Shown here: piece by piece, positions 1 to 6,060 of the stretch
How the letters are laid out: the number at the start of each line of letters is the position of its first letter
Position numbering within the stretch: the first letter of the stretch is position 1
Assembly (NCBI GenBank): GCA_023144075.1
Contig: JAGLGJ010000063.1
Location: 1-6,558, forward strand
Direction: 5' to 3'
DNA: 6,558 nucleotides
Source of the DNA: Candidatus Bathyarchaeota archaeon
GTDB lineage: Archaea; Thermoproteota; Bathyarchaeia; 40CM-2-53-6; RBG-13-38-9
The notes under the pieces: model-generated
Told to the model about the DNA's origin: nothing
What the model saw: only the letters and a program-made list of their open reading frames with translations
Databases searched by the model: none
Made by a program: the position numbers and the translations under genes

Positions 1-839
1 AGGTTAAGGTGAACTATATCAAATCCCATTTCTTTGGGTCTAGTTTTCCCAAGTGTAGGATTAGTATTAGCCCCATCATAATAGAGTAAACCTCCAGCGG
101 AATGTATCAGATCAGAGACTTCGCTTATATTGCTCTCGAATATGCCAAGAGTATTAGGGTTTGTTAACATTAGACCTGCTGTTTTCTCTCCTACAACACT
201 TTTGACTGCATTAATATCCAGACATCCTGAATCAACAGTTGAGATTACAACAGTCTTGAAACCGGCCATGGCTGCGCTTGCAGGATTAGTTCCATGAGCT
301 GAATCTGGTATTAACATCTCATCCCTATTACTCAATTCACCATGTGAATCATGATATGCTCTGATTATCAGGGCTCCTGCAAATTCTCCTTGTGCTCCTG
401 CAGCAGGTTGAAGCGAGATTCCATGCATGCCCGTAATTTCAACAAAATAATTTGAAAGATGATAAAGAATTTCAAGTATACCTTGTGTAAGACTTCCATC
501 TTGTAATGGATGTAGGTCACGAATCTTAGATGAATTTAAGATTCTATCACAAATTTTTGGATTATACTTCATTGTACAGCTACCAAGTGGATAAATTCCA
601 GAATCTACACCAAAATTTTCTTGGGAGAGTCTTGTATAATGCCTGACTATTTCAACCTCGGATAATTCAGGAAGGCTAGGAGATCGTTTTCGTTTCAATT
701 CTGGAGGAACAGAATCATTTGGATTTCCTATTGCATTACTTTCTTTCTGGTCTACAGAAGGAGGAACATGACCTATTCTGCCTTTAGTAGATTTCTCGAA
801 TATCAATTGTTCATTCCACTTTGCTTGTCTATATGACAT
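1..839 (-). CDS. gcvPB: Glycine dehydrogenase (decarboxylating) subunit 2, P-protein beta half; partial, C-terminus beyond left edge
   Basis: Cytoplasmic PLP enzyme subunit. With GcvPA it forms the P-protein of the glycine cleavage system, which decarboxylates glycine and passes the aminomethyl group to the lipoyl arm of GcvH. I translated 279 codons from the ATG at 839 with no break. Recognisable family segments are GIYPLGSCTMKYNPK (residues 81-95), HPLQDGSLTQG (110-120), LQPAAGAQGEFAGA (143-156), DSAHGTNPASAAMAGF (179-194), TNPNTLGIFE (226-235) and YYDGANTNP (253-261). The visible part ends at FDIVHLN. In this family the next residues are normally LHKTF, whose lysine holds PLP, so the catalytic lysine should lie a few bases outside the window. 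About 55-60% of the usual length is present. The start is well supported: a GAGGTGA ribosome binding site sits 5 nt before the ATG and overlaps the gcvPA stop. It is the second gene of a gcvPA-gcvPB operon and is probably translationally coupled. No gcvT or gcvH is in view. Confidence 0.96.
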   Translation of the reverse strand, partial: MSYRQAKWNEQLIFEKSTKGRIGHVPPSVDQKESNAIGNPNDSVPPELKRKRSPSLPELSEVEIVRHYTRLSQENFGVDSGIYPLGSCTMKYNPKICDRILNSSKIRDLHPLQDGSLTQGILEILYHLSNYFVEITGMHGISLQPAAGAQGEFAGALIIRAYHDSHGELSNRDEMLIPDSAHGTNPASAAMAGFKTVVISTVDSGCLDINAVKSVVGEKTAGLMLTNPNTLGIFESNISEVSDLIHSAGGLLYYDGANTNPTLGKTRPKEMGFDIVHLN

Positions 840-844
840 TTAGC

Positions 845-851
845 TCACCTC
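845..851 (-). promoter_or_regulatory. Ribosome binding site of gcvPB overlapping gcvPA stop
   Basis: Read on the minus strand this is GAGGTGA, complementary to the usual archaeal 16S rRNA 3' end. Its last three bases are the TGA stop of gcvPA, and the gcvPB ATG follows after 5 nt. The arrangement suggests that ribosomes finishing gcvPA reinitiate on gcvPB, which would keep the two subunits at equal amounts. Confidence 0.8.
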
Positions 852-2233
852 AAAACATCATTTAGTGCATTAACCAAGGCGTCCATGTCCTGTCTTGAAT
901 TAGTCTCAGTAACACAATAGAGAGCAGTTTCCCCAAGTTCTGGGAATGATGAGAGTATTTTTCCACCTTGTATATCTTTTCTCAATAATTCATCATGAAT
1001 TTCCTTATAGCTTCTACCTGTTTCATCAAAATTTACTGTGAATTCTTTGAAGTGTTGAGCATCAAAGAGAGGAGTCCTAATTCCCTCTATCTCATTTAAT
1101 CGTTTCATCGCATAATGTGATTTGGTAATAATCGTTTCACATAGATTTCTTAATCCTTCAGGACCTAAAAGCGCCAGATATGTTGCCGCCGCTACGGCGC
1201 ATAGAGCCTCATTTGTACAAATGTTAGATGTTGCTCTCTCCCTTCGAATATGTTGCTCTCTTGTTTGATGGACAAGACAATATGCTTCATCTTTTCCATC
1301 TAGAGTATTTGTCATTCCTACGATTCTTCCAGGCATCTGCCTGAGAAGTCGACTTCCAGAACAAGCAAATAATCCAAGGCTTGGTCCTCCATAATTCATA
1401 TGGTTTCCAAGTGGTTGACCTTCTCCAATGACTATATCTGCACCATAATCCCCTGGAGGTCTTATTATTCCAAGAGAGATTGGATCCACTCCAGCAATTA
1501 GTAAGCTATCTTTTTTATGCGTAAGATCTGAGATTTCTTCAACATCTTTTTCATAAAACCCAAGATATGATGGATTCTCTATATATACGGCAGCAGTATC
1601 TTCAGTTATTTTCTTCTCAAGCGTTTCAAGAACAATTTGACCGTTATGCTCATTTTGCTCGATTTGAATAATCTTAATTCCAGCTGGCTCTGAGTAAGTT
1701 CTCAGTACTTCAACTTTCTCCAGATCCATGTAATGTGGTATAAGAAATTCGTCTCTACCAGTTATACGTACTGCCATTCTTGCAGCCTCACCGAGGGCAG
1801 TTGGCCAATCATACATTGAGCTATTTGTGTAATCCATCTCAGTAAGTTCGCATATCATACTTTGATACTCGAAGAGTGTTTGAAGAATGCCTTGGCTTGT
1901 TTCAGCCTGATACGGTGTATATGAAGTAGCAAACTCCGATCTACTGACTATAGCATCCACGACAGCTGGTACATAATGTGACCAACAGCCTGCTCCTAAG
2001 AATGAAGGTATTTCAGATATAGATCGATTTTTAGATAGTAGTTTCTCAACTTGTTGTTCTACTTCATACTCTGATGTTGAACTTGGAATATTGAGTTTAT
2101 CTTTGAGTCTAGCCTTTTCTGGAATATCTTTGTAAAGCTCTGAAATATCACCGAAACCGATCTCTTTGAGCATTCTATTCTTTATTCTAGATGATGAATT
2201 TGGAAGATATGGAAATACTTCAGAGTTCACCAT
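845..2233 (-). CDS. gcvPA: Glycine dehydrogenase (decarboxylating) subunit 1, P-protein alpha half
   Basis: The 462-aa partner subunit of GcvPB; the two together equal one long P-protein chain of eukaryotes and many bacteria. It lacks the PLP lysine, as expected for this half. Family segments seen are FLGAGCWSHYVPAVV (78-92), TSYTPYQAETSQG (103-115), LFEYQSMICELT (120-131), NSSMYDWPTALGEAARMA (137-154), GEGQPLGNHMNYGGPSLGLFA (around 270-290), PGRIVG (301-306) and ATSNICTNEAL (334-344). Length is normal for the family. Where many relatives have SMYDG the protein has SMYDW; I regard this as lineage variation. The start is uncertain by one codon: GAGGTGA (2235-2241) ends only 1 nt before the ATG at 2233 but 4 nt before the GTG at 2230 (codon 2), which matches the 5-nt spacing of gcvPB better. 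The stop is 5 bp upstream of the gcvPB start. A palindrome and TATA-like boxes lie upstream, so the operon probably has its own regulated promoter. Confidence 0.97.
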   Translation of the reverse strand: MVNSEVFPYLPNSSSRIKNRMLKEIGFGDISELYKDIPEKARLKDKLNIPSSTSEYEVEQQVEKLLSKNRSISEIPSFLGAGCWSHYVPAVVDAIVSRSEFATSYTPYQAETSQGILQTLFEYQSMICELTEMDYTNSSMYDWPTALGEAARMAVRITGRDEFLIPHYMDLEKVEVLRTYSEPAGIKIIQIEQNEHNGQIVLETLEKKITEDTAAVYIENPSYLGFYEKDVEEISDLTHKKDSLLIAGVDPISLGIIRPPGDYGADIVIGEGQPLGNHMNYGGPSLGLFACSGSRLLRQMPGRIVGMTNTLDGKDEAYCLVHQTREQHIRRERATSNICTNEALCAVAAATYLALLGPEGLRNLCETIITKSHYAMKRLNEIEGIRTPLFDAQHFKEFTVNFDETGRSYKEIHDELLRKDIQGGKILSSFPELGETALYCVTETNSRQDMDALVNALNDVLR

Positions 2234-2234
2234 T

Positions 2235-2241
2235 TCACCTC
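2235..2241 (-). promoter_or_regulatory. Ribosome binding site of gcvPA
   Basis: GAGGTGA on the minus strand, identical to the site before gcvPB. Spacing is 1 nt to the ATG at 2233 and 4 nt to the in-frame GTG at 2230. The site therefore bears on which codon is the true start and mildly favours the GTG. Confidence 0.7.
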
Positions 2242-2267
2242 ACTGAGCTTCTCCTTTTTTTATGAAT

Positions 2268-2288
2268 CTTTAAAAGACTTAGTTTATA
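2268..2288 (-). promoter_or_regulatory. Candidate TATA region of the gcvPA-gcvPB operon
   Basis: On the minus strand there are two TATA-like elements, TATAAACT (2288-2281) and TTTTAAAG (2275-2268). With the usual archaeal distance of about 25 nt, transcription would start near 2258 or near 2246. That gives a short leader of roughly 10-25 nt that would still contain the GAGGTGA site. Which box is used cannot be decided by eye. Confidence 0.4.
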
Positions 2289-2308
2289 CTCCTTGAATTC
2301 AATATGTA

Positions 2309-2328
2309 ATTGTGTCATGTGACACAAT
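2309..2328. promoter_or_regulatory. Perfect 20-bp palindrome upstream of gcvPA, probable operator
   Basis: ATTGTGTCA, a 2-bp centre (TG), then TGACACAAT: 9-bp arms that are exact reverse complements. It lies 20 bp upstream of the first TATA-like box of gcvPA and 19 bp after the stop of the NTF2-like gene. A long near-perfect dyad just outside a TATA box is typical of a binding site for a dimeric helix-turn-helix regulator. Its position upstream of the box fits activation better than blocking. The alternative is an RNA hairpin (8-bp stem, 4-nt loop) at the 3' end of the upstream transcript. No T-run follows it on the minus strand, so I do not call it a terminator. The regulator is unknown. Confidence 0.6.
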
Positions 2329-2347
2329 CCCTCTTTTGCTTTATTGT

Positions 2348-2917
2348 CTAGTCTTTCCAACCAAACTCTATTAAAAGTGCATTAATTTTCCAAGAGTCAC
2401 CATATTTTTTCAAAGAAAAATTATCCTCATAGAAAAATTGAGGCGGATCTGTTGCACCAAACTTCCAAAACCGTACCCGAACTTTATACGTAGCATATGC
2501 TTCATCTCCGCGGACTCTAATATCTAAAATCTCTCTCGAATGCTCTATACTATCATATCCCTTAAACAAGTTAGAATAGTAGATGACTATATTCGATTTA
2601 CCCTCAAACACTTTTCCATCAGGAGCAGAAAGAATTGCATCATCCTCGAAAAACGTAAGTATTCTTTCTACTGATCCATCTCTATATGCAAGATAATAAT
2701 TTGCCAGAAAATTATCAATCTGTTCCTGTTCTTCATCTAAAGTAATTGTTGGAGACGGAGATCCAAATCGATTCTGAAAAACAACAAAATAAGATGCAAT
2801 AACAATAAGAATCAATATTATAATTATAAATCCAATTATTCGTAATCGACGATTTTTCTTGGTATTTGATGTGTTGTTCATTTTAATTGCGGAACCATTT
2901 TGATCTGATATTACCAT
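2348..2917 (-). CDS. Membrane-anchored NTF2/SnoaL-like domain protein, function unknown
   Basis: 189 aa. A short polar N-terminus with a basic cluster KKNRRLR (20-26) precedes one strongly hydrophobic segment (about 27-47, rich in I and L). Then comes a short linker with PSP, then a soluble domain (about 62-189). The basic cluster before the segment predicts an inside N-terminus and a soluble domain outside the membrane. The domain has the look of the NTF2-like/SnoaL fold: an initial helix (QIDNFLANYYLAYRDGSVE), then FFEDDAILSAPDGKVFEGK, a helix, and closing strands ending in the WKINALLIEF pattern. Members bind or act on small ligands, or serve as assembly domains; no catalytic residue set can be named here. 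The start may be the ATG at 2917 or the ATG at 2881 (codon 13, MNNTSNTKK); neither has a clear ribosome binding site, and conservation begins later. It lies downstream of UPF0147 in the same direction and upstream of gcvPA; no functional link is evident. Confidence 0.75.
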   Translation of the reverse strand: MVISDQNGSAIKMNNTSNTKKNRRLRIIGFIIIILILIVIASYFVVFQNRFGSPSPTITLDEEQEQIDNFLANYYLAYRDGSVERILTFFEDDAILSAPDGKVFEGKSNIVIYYSNLFKGYDSIEHSREILDIRVRGDEAYATYKVRVRFWKFGATDPPQFFYEDNFSLKKYGDSWKINALLIEFGWKD

Positions 2918-2997
2918 AGAAACTATTACAATAAAAATTTGTGAACATTTTCGTAAATTGACTCTTATTCAAAGAGTAGATTAACAATAAACTAAAG

Positions 2998-3288
2998 TTA
3001 GTCTTTTATAGCCTCAAGTAATCCAGCAACGCTCCATAGTTTTACTCGAGTATATTGAGGCATATTCGGATCTTGAGATATTTCATCCAATATAGCAATC
3101 GCATTTGATGCTCGTACACCTAGGCTATGCTCTGGCAACTCTAGGGCATCCATACCGTTTTTAGCTGCTCTTCTAATGTTTCTAGGTGTTGTGTTGTCCT
3201 GAGATACTTCTCCAAGTAGACCTTGAGCTTGCTTAACTCTCGCTTCAAATTCTTCTTTCTTCTTCGCTTTGGACAAAACTCTCAACAC
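2998..3288 (-). CDS. UPF0147 family protein (conserved archaeal protein of unknown function)
   Basis: 96 aa, cytoplasmic, probably all-helical. Family-typical stretches are TTPRNIRRAAKNGMDAL (33-49), VRASNAIAILDEISQDPNMP (58-77) and RVKLWSVAGLLEAI (81-94). Length agrees with the family (around 90 aa), and the first 15 residues are a basic, variable extension. The family is widespread in archaea and I know of no established function. The start codon is GTG at 3288; no ATG precedes it in frame. AAGGTG lies directly before it, too close to be a normal ribosome binding site, and a TATA-like sequence is only a few bases upstream. The real start could therefore be slightly different, for example TTG at codon 2 or 5. 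It is divergent from the p27-type zinc protein across an 82-bp region. Confidence 0.92.
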   Translation of the reverse strand: MLRVLSKAKKKEEFEARVKQAQGLLGEVSQDNTTPRNIRRAAKNGMDALELPEHSLGVRASNAIAILDEISQDPNMPQYTRVKLWSVAGLLEAIKD

Positions 3289-3370
3289 ACCTTATATATT
3301 TATGAATCAAGTGATTAATTATTCCGACCTAAAACTCTTCCTAATAGTCCTTATGAAATGGTGAATCGAA
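3289..3370. promoter_or_regulatory. Divergent promoter region between UPF0147 and the p27-type gene
   Basis: 82 bp between two divergent starts. TTATATATTTAT at 3292-3303 is a good archaeal TATA box for the plus-strand gene, placing transcription start near 3325 and leaving a leader of about 45 nt. The same A/T block read on the minus strand (ATAAATATATAA) sits only about 4 bp from the UPF0147 GTG, too close to serve that start. A weaker element, AATAATTAA near 3315-3323, could give a nearly leaderless UPF0147 transcript. These assignments are inference from spacing. Confidence 0.4.
3360..3364 (+). promoter_or_regulatory. Ribosome binding site deciding the TTG start of the p27-type gene
   Basis: GGTGA followed by 6 nt and then TTG at 3371. 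It shares its core with the GAGGTGA sites of the gcvP genes and has similar spacing. This favours TTG 3371 over the downstream ATG at 3392. Confidence 0.6.
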
Positions 3371-3715
3371 TTGAGCTCGGAATTAAAAAGAATGTCTGAA
3401 CTGTTGAAATCAGGGGCAACAATGCTTTCAAAAACCTGTCCAGAATGTGGGTCCCCTTTATTTCAAGTAGGAGAAGACATTATTTGTGCCAAATGTAACA
3501 AGCAAGTAGTTATAGTCAAGGCTACCGAGAAAGAAGACAAGATTACAGAAGAGGCAGTACTTAGCAATCTAGAGCAGACTGTACTTTCTAAGATTAAGGA
3601 AGTAAACAAAGCAATAAATTCTGAAAACGATAAAGAAAAACTAATTCTTAATTCTCAGACTCTTTCAATTTGGCTTGATATATTAGATAAAATAAGGAAG
3701 CTTAGAAGAGACTAA
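3371..3715 (+). CDS. Autoantigen p27 (Sjogren's syndrome/scleroderma autoantigen 1) family zinc-ribbon protein
   Basis: 114 aa, cytoplasmic. The N-terminal half carries the family signature: RMSELLKSGATML (7-19), then CPEC (23-26), SPLFQVGEDIIC (28-39) and CAKC (39-42). The four cysteines C23, C26, C39 and C42 form a likely zinc ribbon. Residues about 55-112 are charged and rich in E, K and L, predicted helical or coiled coil, suggesting dimerisation or a partner surface. The family is shared by archaea and eukaryotes. Its role is not settled, and the human protein is known mainly as an autoantigen. The start is TTG at 3371, chosen because GGTGA lies 6 nt upstream and a stop occurs in frame at 3362; ATG at 3392 is the alternative but would begin at the second residue of the signature. 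It is divergent from UPF0147, with a TATA box near 3292. Confidence 0.9.
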   Translation: MSSELKRMSELLKSGATMLSKTCPECGSPLFQVGEDIICAKCNKQVVIVKATEKEDKITEEAVLSNLEQTVLSKIKEVNKAINSENDKEKLILNSQTLSIWLDILDKIRKLRRD

Positions 3716-3770
3716 ATTCCATTATCTTTAGTATTTATTGAAAAATAATTATCTTCAGTAAGTTTCCATA

Positions 3771-3775
3771 GGAGA
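3771..3775 (+). promoter_or_regulatory. Ribosome binding site of the DUF364 gene
   Basis: GGAGA, 8 nt before the ATG at 3784. It is the only purine-rich match near this start and supports it. Confidence 0.5.
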
Positions 3776-3783
3776 CCAATAAA

Positions 3784-4569
3784 ATGAGGATAGTCGAACA
3801 GGTACTAGAACTTGTAATGAAGAAGGTACCTGGAATTAACACCTTGACTATAAAGAAAGCCTGTATAGGACTAGGATATACTGGAGTCACTTTAGAATCT
3901 GGTCACGCTGGTTTATGTCATACACTATCTCACGAAATGCCTCCTTACTGCTGTCAGGTCAATAAACGTGCAGGCAAAATAAGTGGTAGTAAAGCGATAG
4001 ATATAGTCAATATGGCTAAGTCATGGGATGTAAATGAAAGTATACTTGGTTTTGCCACACTAAACGCATTATCTCAAAAATTTTTTGATGAAGTAAAGTC
4101 ACCTTTCAATATTAAGTCCTCCAATTTCATTAATGAATTGAGAGTCAAATCTAGTGATACGGTTGTTATGGTCGGGAGTCTACACCCATTCATTAAACCA
4201 ATAAGAAAAAAAGCTAAGGAATTATGCATTATTGAGCGAAGTCCACTTCTTCGCGATGAAGGGACCTTCCCAGATACAGCAGCTGAGGATTTGTTACCTC
4301 AAGCTGATGTTGTTGTGGCAACTGGCTCAAGTTTAGCAAATGGGACAATAGATAGAATTCTTGAATTATCGAATAATGCAAGTGAATTTGCTCTTGTTGG
4401 GCCGTCTGTAAATGTAATACCTAATCCATTATTCGATAAGGGAGTTACCGCTATAGGGGGTGTAAAAATACTAGATGGAGATAAAATGATTCAGATTATA
4501 GCCGAAGGAGGTGGGACTCCTCAGCTTAAGTCTATCACAGAGTTTATTACGATAAGACCGACAACCTAA
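3784..4569 (+). CDS. DUF4213/DUF364 domain protein, putative metal- or cofactor-related Rossmann-like protein
   Basis: 261 aa, cytoplasmic. The N-terminal part (about 4-100) resembles DUF4213: an opening helix, CIGLGYTGV (27-35), GHAGLCHTLSH (40-50), and the ATLNAL helix (91-96). The C-terminal part (about 112-250) resembles the DUF364 Rossmann-like domain: DTVVMVGSLHPFI (125-137), IIERSP (149-154), LLPQADVVVATGSSLANGTIDRIL (170-193), LVGPSVNVIP (204-213) and GVTAIGGV (220-227). The family has been linked, from structure and context, to metal chelation or chelator synthesis; no reaction is proven. Six possible metal ligands cluster in the first domain: H41, C45, H46, H50, C56 and C57. The ATG at 3784 has GGAGA about 8 nt upstream. 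The 68-bp gap after the p27-type gene contains A/T-rich sequence (TATTTATTG near 3731) that may be its own promoter. The hydrolase gene follows after 34 bp, so the two are probably one operon. Confidence 0.88.
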   Translation: MRIVEQVLELVMKKVPGINTLTIKKACIGLGYTGVTLESGHAGLCHTLSHEMPPYCCQVNKRAGKISGSKAIDIVNMAKSWDVNESILGFATLNALSQKFFDEVKSPFNIKSSNFINELRVKSSDTVVMVGSLHPFIKPIRKKAKELCIIERSPLLRDEGTFPDTAAEDLLPQADVVVATGSSLANGTIDRILELSNNASEFALVGPSVNVIPNPLFDKGVTAIGGVKILDGDKMIQIIAEGGGTPQLKSITEFITIRPTT

Positions 4570-4603
4570 ACTTTCCACACAGATTAGAACCAAAGTGTTG
4601 ACT

Positions 4604-5215
4604 ATGATTTTTAGGAAATTCATAATTGAAGGGTCTAGAAATATAGCATATATGATAGGCGATGAGAAATCAGGAAAAGCTGTTGTTGTTGATCCTTCAG
4701 GTGCAGTAACTGATATAATTAATATGCTTCAGAAGGAAAATTTGAAACTAATATACATAATCAACACTCACGCCCATCAAGATCACACTGCTGGAAACAA
4801 TGAGCTTGCATCCCAGACAGGAGCTAAGATAATGATGCATGAAGCGGCAAATATTGGAGGGGATATTAAACTAAAAGACGGTGAAATCGTAAAAATCGAT
4901 GGAATTAATATAAGAGTCATCCACACACCAGGACATACTCCTGATGGTATATGTCTACTTTTAGATAACAAGATTCTAACAGGCGATACATTATTTGTGG
5001 GAGAGTGTGGAAGAACAGATCTACCTGGTGGAGATCCAGGTATACTATATGATAGTTTATTCGGTAAGATAATCAAATTAGATGATAATTTAGAAGTTTA
5101 TCCTGGTCATGATTATGGTGAGAAACCAGATTCAACTTTGGAATATGAAAAGAAACATAATTATGTTCTTAAACCAAGGTCAAAAGAAGAGTTCATTCGT
5201 TTTATGCGAGAATAA
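4604..5215 (+). CDS. MBL-fold metallo-hydrolase, ETHE1/persulfide dioxygenase-like or glyoxalase II-like
   Basis: 203 aa from the ATG at 4604. All metal-ligand motifs of the metallo-beta-lactamase fold are present: THAHQDH (55-61, giving H56, H58, D60, H61), TPGHTP (108-113, H111), LTGDTLF (125-131, D128) and YPGHDY (166-171, H169). CGRTD (135-139), a LYDSL segment and an EEFIRFM ending are what ETHE1-type persulfide dioxygenases show. There the iron is held by the residues corresponding to H56, H111 and D128. Glyoxalase II-type thioester hydrolases are close relatives, so substrate (a persulfide or a thiol ester) is not settled. Length is slightly shorter than human ETHE1 and normal for prokaryotic relatives. 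An in-frame GTG at 4595 would add three residues; I prefer ATG because relatives usually begin near MIFRQ and this one begins MIFRKF. Neither start has a clear ribosome binding site. It is probably co-transcribed with the DUF364 gene. Confidence 0.9.
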   Translation: MIFRKFIIEGSRNIAYMIGDEKSGKAVVVDPSGAVTDIINMLQKENLKLIYIINTHAHQDHTAGNNELASQTGAKIMMHEAANIGGDIKLKDGEIVKIDGINIRVIHTPGHTPDGICLLLDNKILTGDTLFVGECGRTDLPGGDPGILYDSLFGKIIKLDDNLEVYPGHDYGEKPDSTLEYEKKHNYVLKPRSKEEFIRFMRE

Positions 5216-5217
5216 AC

Positions 5218-6060
5218 TCAACCTTTGTCAAGTCCAGCTATTCCCAATACGCTTTCTATATTTCCTAAAGAGGAGCCTCTGCACCCCATCCTAACCACTA
5301 TTCCTTGTTTCTTGAAACTGTAGTTCACTAAGATATTTTCTATCATTATGTTATTTAGTGGAGTGGATAAATCAATTATTTTCGTATCAAGACTGTTGAT
5401 TCCTGCTCTAAGTAATTGTTCAGCGTATCTATTTTGATATTTAGGGAGACAAACCCAAGGTCCTAATTCAAATTCATCTTCAGAACCATTCGCCATAATA
5501 TATCCAATAAGTTTTTTCTTATAGTAAGCAGCAAAACAATTTTTTGGAAATTCTTGATGAAGTCTACATAAAAGTCGTGATCTGTCTGCTCCAAACATTT
5601 TTTTGTCCAGAAGTAACATTTCATGTAAAGCGTCATCTGATAATTGCTTAACTTCAGAAAAAGCAATTTTTTTTCCTTTACCAATCATAACTTGAACGTT
5701 AATTTCAGTTTTGAATCCTAACCTACGGTAAAATGGTATTCTCTTAGGGAAACAATAGAGTTTGGGAACGTTGACATCTTTCTTTTGCATATATTCTAAA
5801 GCTTCTTTGACGAGTTTAGTTCCTGTCCCACGTCGTCTAGTTGATTTTTCAACAAGTAGATTTCCTATCCATCCAACATTACCATAGGTTATTGTTGTTA
5901 CAATTCCTAGTCTTTGTTCTCCATCAAGAGCTATGAAACAACCTTCAGGTTCAAAATCGATGATGCGCTTTAGATCTTTCTTTGAATATCTTATATTCTC
6001 TAATGCTGCAAGTCCAATTATGAAATTGAAATCTAATGATTTTATAGTTCTGATAATCAA
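5218..6060 (-). CDS. Two-domain GNAT-family N-acetyltransferase (YitH-like architecture)
   Basis: 280 aa, cytoplasmic. The first GNAT domain (about 1-130) starts with IIRTIKSLDF and has a strand WIGNLLVE (64-71). The acetyl-CoA phosphate-binding turn is RRRGTG (75-80), followed by the helix TKLVKEALEYM, and the domain contains PFYRRLGF (109-116). The C-terminal part (about 130-280) has FAAYYKKKLIGYIMANG and GPWVCLPKYQNRYAEQLL, as in the second acetyltransferase-like domain of YitH-type proteins. The acceptor substrate is unknown. The start must be TTG at 6060: the frame upstream contains no ATG or GTG before a stop at 6106-6108, and the domain begins immediately. AAGAAG is only a weak ribosome binding site. 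The gene is tail to tail with the hydrolase gene (2 bp between stops) and divergent from the ccmF-like gene. Confidence 0.88.
   Translation of the reverse strand: MIIRTIKSLDFNFIIGLAALENIRYSKKDLKRIIDFEPEGCFIALDGEQRLGIVTTITYGNVGWIGNLLVEKSTRRRGTGTKLVKEALEYMQKKDVNVPKLYCFPKRIPFYRRLGFKTEINVQVMIGKGKKIAFSEVKQLSDDALHEMLLLDKKMFGADRSRLLCRLHQEFPKNCFAAYYKKKLIGYIMANGSEDEFELGPWVCLPKYQNRYAEQLLRAGINSLDTKIIDLSTPLNNIMIENILVNYSFKKQGIVVRMGCRGSSLGNIESVLGIAGLDKG

Noticed and set aside
1..839. Possible frameshift or decay of gcvPB, since no complete open frame is present
   Set aside because: Codon-by-codon reading gives an uninterrupted frame with all family motifs; the gene is cut only by the window edge.
2234..2347. 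Glycine riboswitch in the gcvPA upstream region
   Set aside because: The region is only 114 bp, and the likely leader is 10-25 nt, far too short for a glycine aptamer. The only structure seen is the simple palindrome.
2961..2977. Short inverted repeat ACTCTT-ATTCA-AAGAGT after the UPF0147 gene
   Set aside because: Arms of 6 bp with a 5-nt loop are expected by chance at this window size. No T-run follows on the minus strand, so neither terminator nor operator is supported.
4783..5076. Minus-strand open frame of 97 codons inside the hydrolase gene
   Set aside because: It is fully antisense to a gene with intact catalytic motifs, has a proline/serine-rich composition typical of a shadow frame, and resembles no family I know.
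5109..5294. Plus-strand open frame of 61 codons across the hydrolase/GNAT junction
   Set aside because: It overlaps the end of the hydrolase gene in another frame and the GNAT gene on the opposite strand, and has no ribosome binding site or recognisable domain.
5463..5684. Minus-strand open frame of 73 codons inside the GNAT gene
   Set aside because: It is a shifted-frame shadow of the acetyltransferase, which itself reads intact with conserved motifs on both sides.
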